From: Aeromonas australiensis
GTDB taxonomy: Bacteria > Pseudomonadota > Gammaproteobacteria > Enterobacterales > Aeromonadaceae
Assembly: GCF_000819725.1 (NCBI RefSeq)
Contig: NZ_CDDH01000002.1
Location: forward strand, 60,810-124,809
Direction: 5' to 3'
DNA length: 64,000 bases
Shown here piece after piece: positions 45,463 to 54,208 of this stretch; the first letter of the stretch is position 1; every line of letters begins with the position of its first letter. The translations under genes were made by a program, and so were the position numbers. The notes under the pieces were generated by a model that saw only the letters and a program-made list of their open reading frames with translations, ran no database searches and was not told where the DNA came from.

Positions 45463-47091
45463 TCAGCGCACCAGCAGGAAGCGCCCGGTGAGGGGAGGCA
45501 AATCCACCGTCACGCTGTTGCCGCCGATGGCCAGGCGCTCACCACTCTGCAGATCCACCAAGGCGCTGCCGCTGCGTAGCTTGCCCGTCGGCAGGTTGTA
45601 GCTGAGCACAGAGGTGGAGAGGTTGAGCAGATAGACAACTTGCTCCCCCGCAGTCTGCTTGATGTCGCCATAGAGGCTGCCATCGGCCACCAGCTTGACT
45701 CGCTCCCCCTGATAGAGGGCTGGGTGTTTGGCGCGCAGGGCCAGCAGTTGGGCCAGCCACTCTTTCAGCTCGGCCTGTTCGCTACCCGGCACAAAGCCGG
45801 TGACACCGGGCACCTTGCCATCGCTGCGGGCCACATGATCGTCGCACAAGCCCTGCGCCGCACAGTCGCCACTCACCTTGGCAGCAAAGCCCGGCACCTC
45901 GTCGCCAAACTCCTCGCCATAGTAGAAGGTGATGGGGCCAGAGCGGGCCGCCATAAAGCTGAAGGCCGCCTTGTGGCGCTGCCAGTAGTCCGCCGGATTG
46001 AGGTTGCCGCGCTCCAGCAGATCGCCGAAGCGCACCAGATCGTGGTTGCCCAGCATCAGGTTCGGCATGGCGTGGCTGGGGTAGTTCTCTACCTTGTTCC
46101 AGCTGGCATCGAGCACGCTGGCCCCCTGCCCACCCTTGCCGGACTCCTCCACCGCCAGCGCCTGCAGGATGCCGTAGCGCAGCGGGAAGTCAAAAGCCGA
46201 GGAGAGCGCCGGGTTGTCGCTGCTGCCGTAAGCCTGGGCGCGAATGTCATCGGCGCCCTTCCACACCTCACCCACCATGTAGCCCAGGGTCCCCCACTGC
46301 TGACCAGCGGCCTTGCGCGCCGCGCTGGCCTGCTCCACCTCGCGGCGAATGGCTCGCCACTCATCGAGGCTCAGCTGATAGGCCTGATCGAGGCGCCAGC
46401 CGTCGATGCCGTACCGCTCGACCCAGTAGCGGGCCACCTCCTTGAAGTAGGCGAGACTCTGGGGCTGGCTGTAATCCACCAGCTGACCCGGATAATCGGC
46501 ACCGCCGCTGGTGAGGGCTGGCAGACGCCCCTCTGGCGAGGGCTTGCTCACCCCTACCTTGTTGACGTGGCCAAACACCCCGTCTAGGAAGACATAGAGA
46601 CCGCGCTGATGAGCCCCGTCTACCAGCTGTTTGAGCTTGGCATTGCTGCCAAAGTTGGGATCCACGGTGAAAAAGTCGCAGGCGAAGTAGCCGGTGGCAT
46701 CCAGCTTGTCATCACCACCTTGCCCTGCACAGGAGTCAAACACCGGGGTGAGCCAGATGGCGTTGACGTTGAGGCTCTTGATGTGGTCGAGACTGTCGAT
46801 GATCCCCTGCAGATCGCCGTTGTGCCGGGAGGGCCCATAGCCGACGCCGTAGTTGGCGCTGCCGTCACCGTCGACGAACGACTCCACCATTACCTGATAG
46901 ATGCGCAGGTTGCAGGCGAGTTGATCATCGCCATAGCAGGCTCGATTGGCAGTGGCGACCGGGGGGTGAATGGCCGGTGGCTTGACGACGGGGGGCGTAC
47001 TTTCCCCGCCAGAACTACCGCTGCCGCCACAAGCAGCAAGTAACAGGGCGGCCCCGAGCAGACCGCCATAGCGCAACGTTCCCTGTTTCAT
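45463..47091 (-). CDS. Alpha-amylase family (GH13) lipoprotein
   Basis: The 542-residue protein has a lipoprotein signal (LLGAALLLAAC, lipobox Cys21), then a low-complexity linker (GGSGSSGGESTPPVVKPP). A GH13 barrel follows: VNAIWLTPVFDS (region I), GWRLDQAYQ with the nucleophile Asp, a GEVWKG acid/base Glu and MLGNHDLVRF. Several Cys (NRACYGDDQLACN, DSCAGQG, DCAAQGLC) suit an exported protein. It is likely a surface-bound alpha-glucan hydrolase. The ATG at 47091 was chosen because it gives a proper signal. It lies downstream of the copper receptor. Confidence 0.9.
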   Translation of the reverse strand: MKQGTLRYGGLLGAALLLAACGGSGSSGGESTPPVVKPPAIHPPVATANRACYGDDQLACNLRIYQVMVESFVDGDGSANYGVGYGPSRHNGDLQGIIDSLDHIKSLNVNAIWLTPVFDSCAGQGGDDKLDATGYFACDFFTVDPNFGSNAKLKQLVDGAHQRGLYVFLDGVFGHVNKVGVSKPSPEGRLPALTSGGADYPGQLVDYSQPQSLAYFKEVARYWVERYGIDGWRLDQAYQLSLDEWRAIRREVEQASAARKAAGQQWGTLGYMVGEVWKGADDIRAQAYGSSDNPALSSAFDFPLRYGILQALAVEESGKGGQGASVLDASWNKVENYPSHAMPNLMLGNHDLVRFGDLLERGNLNPADYWQRHKAAFSFMAARSGPITFYYGEEFGDEVPGFAAKVSGDCAAQGLCDDHVARSDGKVPGVTGFVPGSEQAELKEWLAQLLALRAKHPALYQGERVKLVADGSLYGDIKQTAGEQVVYLLNLSTSVLSYNLPTGKLRSGSALVDLQSGERLAIGGNSVTVDLPPLTGRFLLVR

Positions 47092-47198
47092 TGTTATGTT
47101 CCCGCAGTGAGAGCAGGCGTCTGATACGCCTGTTTTCACCATGATAGCGATCGCTCGCCGAGGGGTCTGTGACTGAAAACGTTACCCTCTTATCTTGC

Positions 47199-49166
47199 TC
47201 AGAGCACGCCGTCGGCGGCGAAGCGGTAGTTGACCGAGAGCCAGTAGGAACGCCCCGGCTCGGGGATGCGGCCGCTCTGCTCGTAGCCAAGCCCCGCCTG
47301 ACTGGCATGCACCGACTTGGAGAGGTGTTCGTAGTAGAAGGTGTCGAACAGATTGTCGACCCCGGCCGAGAGCTGCCACCCCTTGGCAAACTGCCAGGCG
47401 CCACTCAGGTTCATGGTGAAGAAGCCCGGAGTCTCCCCCTGATCCTGACCCGCAACGGTACCGGAACCGACGTCCACCCTATCCTGCGCTGCCACGGCGC
47501 GTCCCAGCAGGGTGAAGTTCAGCGCCTCGTCAGGCTGCCAGCCCAACGCCAGCTTGCCATCAAGCGGTGGCATCTGGGCCAGCGGCTTGTTGTCGCTGCG
47601 GTTTTCGCCGTAGACCACCGCCAGACCACCGTCGAGACGCCACTGCTCGGCAAACTGCCAGCGCCCCTCCAGCTCGCCACCGCGAGTCTGGGCATCGATA
47701 TTGCGCACCTTGTTCGACTTGCTGTTGTAGAGCAGGTAATCCTTGATATCGGCGCTAAAGATAGAGAGGGTCAGGTCCAGCTCGCGGCTGCGCAACGCCA
47801 GCCCAGCATCCCATTGGCGACTGCGCTCCGGGTTGAGAGTAAAGGGGGTAACGTCTTTGTTGCGCTCCCAGTAATCCGGCGCCCGCTCTGCCTGCCCCCA
47901 TGCCAGATAGCTCGACCAGCGGGGCGACCACTGGTATTCGTAGCGGCCAAAGCCGCTGTCCAGAGTCAGTGTATCGCTGTAGAGGGTCTGATCCCCCGCG
48001 CCGTAACGGGTAGTCTCAACCCTGTCCTGACGGTAACCCCCTTTGTAACTGTGAGCCCCCTGCTGACGGCCCAGTTCGGCGAAGCCGCCCTGCTGCTCGA
48101 AACGCAGGGTGCGCTGGCGTGGCTTGTCTGCATAATCCAGATCCTTGCGAAATCTGTGTTGATCCCGGTTGCTGTCGAGCCCGGCGGTCAGCAGCCAGTC
48201 GGCTGGCAGGGCGATATCGTTGGCCCAGCGCCCGCCCGTGTTGCGGCGATCCGGATTGGAGAGCATCTTCATGCCGCTGTTTTGCCGCAGGCTGAAGTTG
48301 TCCATGATGTGGTCGATATAGTTATCCCACAGGGTCAGCTCACTGCGCTGCCAGTAACGGGTGACCTGCTCCTGCTTGAGCTTCAGCCCGAAGGATTCGC
48401 GATCAAACATGGGGCCGTCCATGGTGCGGTCCGCATAGGCGGCGCGGGCGTTGCTGCGTTCGGCGGTGAGCTCCAGCCAGGTGTGCTCCCCCGGCGTCCA
48501 GCCCAGCTGGGGGGTGCCGTTCTCGCGGCGATAGAAAGATCGCACCTTGTTACCATGACCATCGCGATAATCGTCGCTGTCGGAGTGGGTGAACTGACCG
48601 CGCAGATAGCCATCGGGCGAACCCGCCGTCATATCCACCATCTGGTCATCACGGCCAAAGCTGCCAAAGAGGGCCGAAGCATCAGCCTTGAGACCCGGTG
48701 CGGTGAACTCGGGCCTGTCCCGCTCGAACAGCACGGTTCCCGCCAGGGTCGCCCCCTGCTCGAGGGATTGCGGCCCCTTCAGTACCCGGATCCGGTCAAA
48801 GGATTGGGGGAACACATAGGCCGTGGGCGGGTCCATCCGGCCGCCACACCCACCGGCCAGCATGCCGCCATCCATCTGCACGTTGAGGCGGGACATCCCC
48901 ATCCCCCGCAACACGGGATCGCCGCCCAGCCCCCCTTTGCGCACCATGCTCATGCCGGTGACACTCTTCAGATAACCGGCGCCGTCGGCCGCCGGCATGG
49001 GGGAACCGGGCTTCTTGGGATCCAGTGTCACTTCAAGTGTGCTGGCGGGGCGGGTTGCCACCACCACCATGGGATCCAGCTGTTGCAACGATTCCTGACC
49101 GGCAGCGCCGTGACAGGCGAGTCCACCAACCAGCAGGGCAAGGGGTGTGCGCATATGACAAGCCAT
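47199..49166 (-). CDS. TonB-dependent copper receptor
   Basis: This 655-residue outer-membrane receptor has a short signal peptide ending near CHGAAGQ. The plug domain has LDPMVVVATRPAS and the copper-receptor hallmark MGMSRLNVQMDGGMLAGGCGGRMDP (given in part), rich in Met and Cys. The C-terminal barrel ends in YWLSVNYRF, with a short AADGVL tail. This motif set matches the OprC/NosA class for copper uptake. An AAGGA precedes the ATG. The 5' leader can fold a strong hairpin (49242-49270). Confidence 0.93.
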   Translation of the reverse strand: MACHMRTPLALLVGGLACHGAAGQESLQQLDPMVVVATRPASTLEVTLDPKKPGSPMPAADGAGYLKSVTGMSMVRKGGLGGDPVLRGMGMSRLNVQMDGGMLAGGCGGRMDPPTAYVFPQSFDRIRVLKGPQSLEQGATLAGTVLFERDRPEFTAPGLKADASALFGSFGRDDQMVDMTAGSPDGYLRGQFTHSDSDDYRDGHGNKVRSFYRRENGTPQLGWTPGEHTWLELTAERSNARAAYADRTMDGPMFDRESFGLKLKQEQVTRYWQRSELTLWDNYIDHIMDNFSLRQNSGMKMLSNPDRRNTGGRWANDIALPADWLLTAGLDSNRDQHRFRKDLDYADKPRQRTLRFEQQGGFAELGRQQGAHSYKGGYRQDRVETTRYGAGDQTLYSDTLTLDSGFGRYEYQWSPRWSSYLAWGQAERAPDYWERNKDVTPFTLNPERSRQWDAGLALRSRELDLTLSIFSADIKDYLLYNSKSNKVRNIDAQTRGGELEGRWQFAEQWRLDGGLAVVYGENRSDNKPLAQMPPLDGKLALGWQPDEALNFTLLGRAVAAQDRVDVGSGTVAGQDQGETPGFFTMNLSGAWQFAKGWQLSAGVDNLFDTFYYEHLSKSVHASQAGLGYEQSGRIPEPGRSYWLSVNYRFAADGVL

Positions 49167-49241
49167 ACATTTTCCTTATGTATTTGTTTGTTTTGTTTTT
49201 TTTCATTAAACCAACCAAACCTTTCTGCAGGGGAAGGGTTT

Positions 49242-49270
49242 GCCGTCAGGCCGCAAAAAAGGCCTGCGGC
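49242..49270 (-). promoter_or_regulatory. Hairpin in the copper-receptor leader
   Basis: GCCG(T)CAGGCC pairs with GGCCTGCGGC around an A/T-rich loop, 76 bp before the copper-receptor start. A T-run lies in its loop rather than after it, so it is not a normal terminator. It may be a regulatory leader structure or part of a promoter region. Confidence 0.35.
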
Positions 49271-49412
49271 GTGAAAGCGGCAAGCCTCTGTCGGGGAAAG
49301 CGAAGGCAAGTTGGCAAAATGTTGCGCAGGTTTTACCCAAGTTCATTCATAAAGGCAAACGGACAAACATTCCAGTAACAGGAATCTGGCGGTGGCTCAC
49401 AAAAAGCGGGGA

Positions 49413-49670
49413 TTAGCTGAAGGCTTCCCGCTCATCGATGGGCGAGATCAGGTGATAAACCTCGTGGGCAGACAAGGTGCATCCGACAGGCCACTCCAGC
49501 TGGTGGTGGCGATTGATAAAGACCCGGGCGCAGTGCCGTTCGCTCTCCAGCTTTGCAAACAGTGGCTGGGCTCGCCAGGGGGTCAAATCCAGCACACCCG
49601 TGGTGCCATCCGACAGCACCACAAAGAGGCGCCCACCCTGTAGATACTCCACATCGATAAAGACCGGCAT
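49413..49670 (-). CDS. DUF2442-family small protein
   Basis: This 85-residue protein (MPVFIDVEYLQGGRLFVVLSDG) matches the DUF2442 family, with FVVLSDGTTGVLDLTPW and HQLEWPVGCTLSAHEVYHLI. Members often occur beside toxin-antitoxin partners such as DUF4160. No partner is seen here. A GGAGG lies eight bases before the ATG at 49670. Its function is not known. Confidence 0.82.
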   Translation of the reverse strand: MPVFIDVEYLQGGRLFVVLSDGTTGVLDLTPWRAQPLFAKLESERHCARVFINRHHQLEWPVGCTLSAHEVYHLISPIDEREAFS

Positions 49671-49928
49671 TCCTCTTGCCTCCACGAAGATAATTCGCGG
49701 AAATTATAAATGGTTCAGCCTCTTCCATGTACAGCAAGGCTCACATTTCACCCAGCAGATTACTCTGAACTCATTTGCTGGAGAGGCTCACACAGTTAGA
49801 TAAGTAATATGTTAATTGCTTATTTTCCCCACCCCCGTGCAACCTTATCCATATCGGCTTGTCATACCAGCACAACAAATAAAAAAGCGTCTGTGGACAG
49901 TCGCTTACAGGCTCAATCAGGAACATTC

Positions 49929-51893
49929 ATGACAACACTAAAGCAGCGGCTAGGGCCATATTGGCCCTTCGCCGTCTTCTGCGCGCTCGCGCTTTTTTCT
50001 CTCTCTTTCAGCCGCATCGCCCTCGGTCTCTGGCAACTGGAACGGGTGGAGGCCGTGGCCGGTTGGCAGCATATGCTGCTGCAAGGGATCCGGGTCGACT
50101 TTGCAACCCTCTGCTGGGTCTGGGGGATCCCCGCCATGCTCACCCTGCTGCTGGCAGGCCCCCACGCCATCGGCCGGAGCTGGCTGCAACTGATGCGCGT
50201 CTGGCTGACCGTCGGACTCTGGCTGATGCTGTTCCTCGAGATCTCCACCCCCTCGTTTGTCACCGAGTATGGCGTGCGCCCCAACCGCCTCTATGTGGAG
50301 TACCTCATCTATCCGAAGGAGGTGTTCGCCATGCTGTGGGCGGGCCGCAAAGCCGAGCTGCTGTTGGCGTTACTCTTCAGTGGCGCCGCGCTGACCGGTG
50401 GCTGGTGGCTGAGCGGCCGTCTGGTGCGTGGCCTCAGCTTCCCCCGCTGGTATCTGCGTCCGGCCTTCGCCCTGCTCATTCTGGCCATAGGTTTTCTCGG
50501 TGCCCGCTCCAGTCTCGGCCACCGCGCCCTGAACCCGGCCATGGTTGCCTTTGCCGATGATCCGCTGGTCAACTCGCTCACCGTCAACTCTGCCTACTCC
50601 CTCTTCTTTGCCATCAAACAGATGAGCGCCGAGGAGGATGCCGGCCAATTTTACGGCGAGATGACCCCTCAGAAGGTGTTCGACGTGATGCGCAAGGAGA
50701 GTGGCCGTCCGGCCAGTGATTTCAACTCCGAGCTGCTGCCCAGCCAGACCTTCAACCAGGCGAGCTTCCAGGGTAAACCGAAGAATCTGGTGATCCTGCT
50801 GCAAGAGAGCCTGGGCGCCCAGTTTGTCGGCTCCCTCGGCGGCCTGCCGCTCACTCCCAACATCGATGCCCTGTCACAGCAGGGTTGGGCCTTCGAGCAG
50901 CTCTACGCCACCGGCACCCGCTCGGTGCGCGGTATCGAGGCGGTACTGACCGGTTTCACGCCGACTCCGGCACAGGCGGTGGTCAAACTCGGCAAGAGCC
51001 AGACCAACTTCTTCACCATCGCCGACCTGCTCAAACAGCGGGGTTACGACACCAGCTTTATTTACGGCGGCGAGAGTCACTTCGACAACATGCGCAGCTT
51101 CTTCCTCGGCAACGGCTTCACCACCATCGTCGAGCAGAAGGATTTCGACCATCCGGTATTCAAGGGCTCATGGGGCGCCTCCGACGAGGATCTGATGGCC
51201 AAGGCTGACGAGACCTTCAAGGCGCTACACAAGGAGGGCAAACCCTTCTTCAGCCTGGTGTTCAGCTCCAGCAATCACGATCCGTTTGAATTCCCGGACA
51301 ACCGCATCGAACTGTTCGAGCACCCCAAACAGACCCGCAACAACGCGGCCAAGTATGCGGATTACGCCATCGGCGAGTTCTTCAAGAGGGCGAAACAGTC
51401 CGAATACTGGCAGGACACCCTGTTCCTGGTCATCGCCGACCACGACAGCCGGGTCGGTGGCGCCAGTCTGGTACCCATTCCCCGCTTCCATATTCCGGGG
51501 GTTATCGTGGGCGACGGCATTGCGCCGAAGAGGGATCCACGCATCGTCAGCCAGATCGACATGGCGCCGACCCTGCTCTCCCTGATGGGGATCAGTGCCG
51601 ACTACCCCATGCTCGGCAAGGATCTGACCCGCATGCCCGCCGACTGGCCGGGGCGCGCCATCATGCAGTACGACAAGAACTTCGCCCTGATGCGCGGCAA
51701 GGATGTGGTGATCCTGCAACCGGAGCGGGCGGCAGAGGGCTATGTCTACGACAATGCCAGCGAGAAGCTGACCCTTGCGGCGCAGCCGGACACCTTGAAG
51801 GAGGATGCCCTTGGTCTTGCCCTGTGGGGCAGCATGGCCTATCAGAAGAGTCTCTATCAGACGGCCAAGGATGAACGCACCGCCGCCAATTGA
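49929..51893 (+). CDS. LTA synthase-like membrane sulfatase/phosphoglycerol transferase
   Basis: The 654-residue protein has about five N-terminal membrane helices (WPFAVFCALALFSLSF, LMRVWLTVGLWLMLFLEI, others). An extracytoplasmic alkaline-phosphatase-fold domain follows, with the catalytic Thr in YATGTRSVRGIEAVLTGF, the first metal Glu in VILLQESLGAQF and metal Asp/His in VIADHDSR. The family includes LtaS and phosphoglycerol transferases of periplasmic glucans. In a Gram-negative cell the likely job is transfer of phosphoglycerol or phosphoethanolamine to an envelope glycan. The start ATG has AGGAAC upstream. Confidence 0.88.
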   Translation: MTTLKQRLGPYWPFAVFCALALFSLSFSRIALGLWQLERVEAVAGWQHMLLQGIRVDFATLCWVWGIPAMLTLLLAGPHAIGRSWLQLMRVWLTVGLWLMLFLEISTPSFVTEYGVRPNRLYVEYLIYPKEVFAMLWAGRKAELLLALLFSGAALTGGWWLSGRLVRGLSFPRWYLRPAFALLILAIGFLGARSSLGHRALNPAMVAFADDPLVNSLTVNSAYSLFFAIKQMSAEEDAGQFYGEMTPQKVFDVMRKESGRPASDFNSELLPSQTFNQASFQGKPKNLVILLQESLGAQFVGSLGGLPLTPNIDALSQQGWAFEQLYATGTRSVRGIEAVLTGFTPTPAQAVVKLGKSQTNFFTIADLLKQRGYDTSFIYGGESHFDNMRSFFLGNGFTTIVEQKDFDHPVFKGSWGASDEDLMAKADETFKALHKEGKPFFSLVFSSSNHDPFEFPDNRIELFEHPKQTRNNAAKYADYAIGEFFKRAKQSEYWQDTLFLVIADHDSRVGGASLVPIPRFHIPGVIVGDGIAPKRDPRIVSQIDMAPTLLSLMGISADYPMLGKDLTRMPADWPGRAIMQYDKNFALMRGKDVVILQPERAAEGYVYDNASEKLTLAAQPDTLKEDALGLALWGSMAYQKSLYQTAKDERTAAN

Positions 51894-51927
51894 GCCGCCC
51901 GTGCAGATTCAACCCATAGCAGATAGA

Positions 51928-51957
51928 AAAAACCGCCAGCTGGCGGTTTTTTCTATC
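51928..51957. terminator. Terminator after the LTA-synthase-like gene
   Basis: AAAAAACCGCC-AG-CTGGCGGTTTTTTC is a strong intrinsic terminator, 35 bp after the stop. Confidence 0.93.
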
Positions 51958-51983
51958 TATCCATACTGTCGGCCCGCAGGCCG

Positions 51984-52454
51984 TTATGGCTGGGGAAAGC
52001 AGGGCAGGGAGCGGCTGAACTTGTGTTCAAACACCAGCGAGGTTTCGAGGTGCACCACCTCCTCGCGGGAGGTGAAGTGATCGAAGACAAAGTTGCGCAG
52101 GTGCTCGGTATCGGAGACACAGAGGTGCACCAAAAAATCATCCTTGCCCCCCATGTGGAACAGGCTGATCACTTCGGGCAGCGCCAGAATGGCATCGCGG
52201 AAGGCATCGATGATCTGACGGCTGTGGCGGGCCAGCTGCAGGGAGACCATGGCCTGAATATGGCCACCGAGGGCCTGATAATCCACTTCGCAGTGCGCCC
52301 CCTTGAGCACGCCATCCTGCTGCAACTTGCGCACCCGCTCCAGACAGGTGGAGGGTGCCACCCCCACCAGCGCGGCCAGATCCTTGTTGGTCATGCCCGC
52401 ATCCCGAAACAGATGGGCCAGAATATCCAAATCCAGTTGATCCAGGTTTCTCAT
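51984..52454 (-). CDS. Lrp/AsnC-family transcriptional regulator
   Basis: This 156-residue regulator has an N-terminal helix-turn-helix (LDQLDLDILAHLFRD, MTNKDLAALVGVAPSTCLERVRKLQQDG) and a C-terminal RAM effector-binding domain (IQAMVSLQLA, ALPEVISLFHMGGKDDFLVHL). It differs from Lrp itself (164 residues). It may respond to an amino acid. It has AAGGAG before the ATG. It is divergent from the CDKN3-like phosphatase gene, which it may control. Confidence 0.9.
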   Translation of the reverse strand: MRNLDQLDLDILAHLFRDAGMTNKDLAALVGVAPSTCLERVRKLQQDGVLKGAHCEVDYQALGGHIQAMVSLQLARHSRQIIDAFRDAILALPEVISLFHMGGKDDFLVHLCVSDTEHLRNFVFDHFTSREEVVHLETSLVFEHKFSRSLPCFPQP

Positions 52455-52597
52455 CTTAACTCCTTGAACCGCTCAATTTTTTAGACTCTGCCCGTAAACC
52501 GGGGCAAACACAACGGCCATTGACATCCCCCCTGCCCCGCCTATTCTTGGCGCCATTCACCGGCTGCAGCCCTGTGGCCACCACGCGAGGATCCGCC

Positions 52598-53116
52598 ATG
52601 CACCCGTATCACCCCTTCTGGAGCCTTGAGGTTCCCCGTGTCGATGGTCAGCTGCTGCTGACCCCCTGCCCCGGCACCCAGCAGGTGCCGCTGACCCTGG
52701 CGCTCGATCAACTGCGGTTGGCCGGTGCCCACGGGGTGGTGACCCTGATGACGAGCGCCGAGTTAACCCAAATCGAACTGGCGCAGCTCGGCCAGCAAGT
52801 CGAGCAAGAAGGGATGCGCTGGTTCCATCTGCCCATTGAGGATGATCTGGCCCCCGACGCGACCTTCGAGGCCGCCTGGCAACAGGCACTGCCGCAACTG
52901 CGTGAGCTGCTGGGGGATGGCAAACATCTGGTCATCCACTGTAAAGGGGGCAGCGGTCGTACCGGTCTGGTCGCCGCCGCACTACTGATGACCCTCGGCC
53001 AGCCACAGCAAGAGGCGATGGCCGCCATCAAGGCTCACAGATCCAAGGCTTTCAACCTGGCCTGCCACCGCCAATGGCTCGACCGGTTGGCCGAGCGGCT
53101 GGCGCAGGGTGACTGA
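52598..53116 (+). CDS. CDKN3/dual-specificity-like protein phosphatase
   Basis: This 172-residue cysteine-dependent phosphatase has the P-loop HCKGGSGRTG (Cys115, Arg121) and the general acid loop LPIEDDLAPDATF. It matches the CDKN3-like bacterial branch. The substrate is unknown. The ATG at 52598 has GCGAGG upstream. Its stop abuts the metA stop on the other strand, with no space for a terminator. Confidence 0.85.
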   Translation: MHPYHPFWSLEVPRVDGQLLLTPCPGTQQVPLTLALDQLRLAGAHGVVTLMTSAELTQIELAQLGQQVEQEGMRWFHLPIEDDLAPDATFEAAWQQALPQLRELLGDGKHLVIHCKGGSGRTGLVAAALLMTLGQPQQEAMAAIKAHRSKAFNLACHRQWLDRLAERLAQGD

Positions 53117-54064
53117 CTACTTGCCACCCTGGTCGTAGGTGAAGACCTTGCCGATATCTTCCACCCGGTAGCTGGTGAGCTGATAGACGTAGTAGTTGAG
53201 CCAGTTGGCAAACAGCAGATGACCGTGGCTGCGCCAGCTGGCCCGCGGGGTCTTGCCCGGATCGTTATTCGGGTAGTAGTTGACCGGAATGGCCGGGTCG
53301 AGCCCCGCCGCCAGATCGCGCTGATACTCCCCGTCCAGGGTCAAGGCATCGTACTCCGGGTGCCCGGTGACAAACACCTGACGACAATCCTTGGTCGCCG
53401 CCAGATAGACCCCCGCCTCTTCTGACTCGGCAAAAATCTGCAAGTCGGTATGGGCGCGGATAAGATCGCCATCAAACGCCGCGTAGCGGGAGTGAGGCGC
53501 GACAAACTCGTCATCGAAACCGCGCAGTAACGGTTCGTGCTCATCGAGGCGATGGTGGCGGTAAACCCCGGAGAGCTTCTCGCCGTGGGTCTGCTTCTCC
53601 ATGCCATAGAGCGCCTTGAGCGCAGCCTGCACTGCCCAGCAGAGGAACAGGGTCGAGGTGACATGCTGATGGGACCACTCGATGATCTCGACGATGCGCG
53701 GCCAGTAGACCACCTCCTCGAACTCCACCAGCCCGAGCGGCGCCCCTGTGATGATCATGCCGTCGTAGTTGTTGCCACGCACCTGCTCGAAGTCGTGATA
53801 GAAGTTCTCCAGATGGGCCTGGGGCGTGTTCTTTGACTCCCTGTCATCGATGCGCAGCAGATCCACATCCACCTGCAGCGGCGAGTTGGAAAGCATCCGC
53901 ATCAGCTGGATCTCGGTCTCAATCTTCTTGGGCATCAGGTTGAGGATGAGCACCCGCAGCGGGCGGATATTCTGGGTGACGGCCCGGGATTCCGTCATCA
54001 CGAAGATGTTCTCCTGCCCCAGCACTTCGGCGGCGGGTAACTGATCCGGGATCTTGATCGGCAT
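53117..54064 (-). CDS. metA: Homoserine O-succinyltransferase
   Basis: MetA succinylates homoserine, the first committed step of methionine synthesis. The 315-residue protein has the nucleophile Cys142 ([12 protein letters not shown]) and the catalytic His/Glu pair in VTGHPEYD. The residue at position 111 is Gly (TGAPLG), which in this family goes with succinyl-CoA rather than acetyl-CoA. A GGGAG site precedes the ATG. Three MetJ-type boxes lie 28-51 bp upstream. Confidence 0.96.
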   Translation of the reverse strand: MPIKIPDQLPAAEVLGQENIFVMTESRAVTQNIRPLRVLILNLMPKKIETEIQLMRMLSNSPLQVDVDLLRIDDRESKNTPQAHLENFYHDFEQVRGNNYDGMIITGAPLGLVEFEEVVYWPRIVEIIEWSHQHVTSTLFLCWAVQAALKALYGMEKQTHGEKLSGVYRHHRLDEHEPLLRGFDDEFVAPHSRYAAFDGDLIRAHTDLQIFAESEEAGVYLAATKDCRQVFVTGHPEYDALTLDGEYQRDLAAGLDPAIPVNYYPNNDPGKTPRASWRSHGHLLFANWLNYYVYQLTSYRVEDIGKVFTYDQGGK

Positions 54065-54091
54065 GCTTACTCCCTGTACTGCATCGGTAAA

Positions 54092-54115
54092 TATGTCTGG
54101 ACATCCAGAAGCCTA
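54092..54115 (-). promoter_or_regulatory. MetJ operator (three tandem met boxes) before metA
   Basis: On the metA strand three adjacent octamers, AGGCTTCT, GGATGTCC and AGACATAT, match the met box AGACGTCT at six, five and six positions. Two or more adjoining boxes are what MetJ dimers with S-adenosylmethionine need. They also lie 94-117 bp upstream of the divergent HD-GYP gene. Confidence 0.75.
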
Positions 54116-54208
54116 TAATAAAGCTCCCGCCCTGTCATCAGATACCTTTTGTATTCACCCCCACCTTTGACTAGCATACGGCTCTGTGTCTCTCCTGCTT
54201 CCAAGATC

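Noticed and set aside
47169..49274. Open frame of about 700 codons antisense to the TonB copper receptor
   Set aside because: It mirrors the receptor gene, has no domain and no ribosome site.
49413..49670. Toxin-antitoxin module with DUF2442
   Set aside because: No DUF4160 or other toxin-like partner gene is adjacent on either side.
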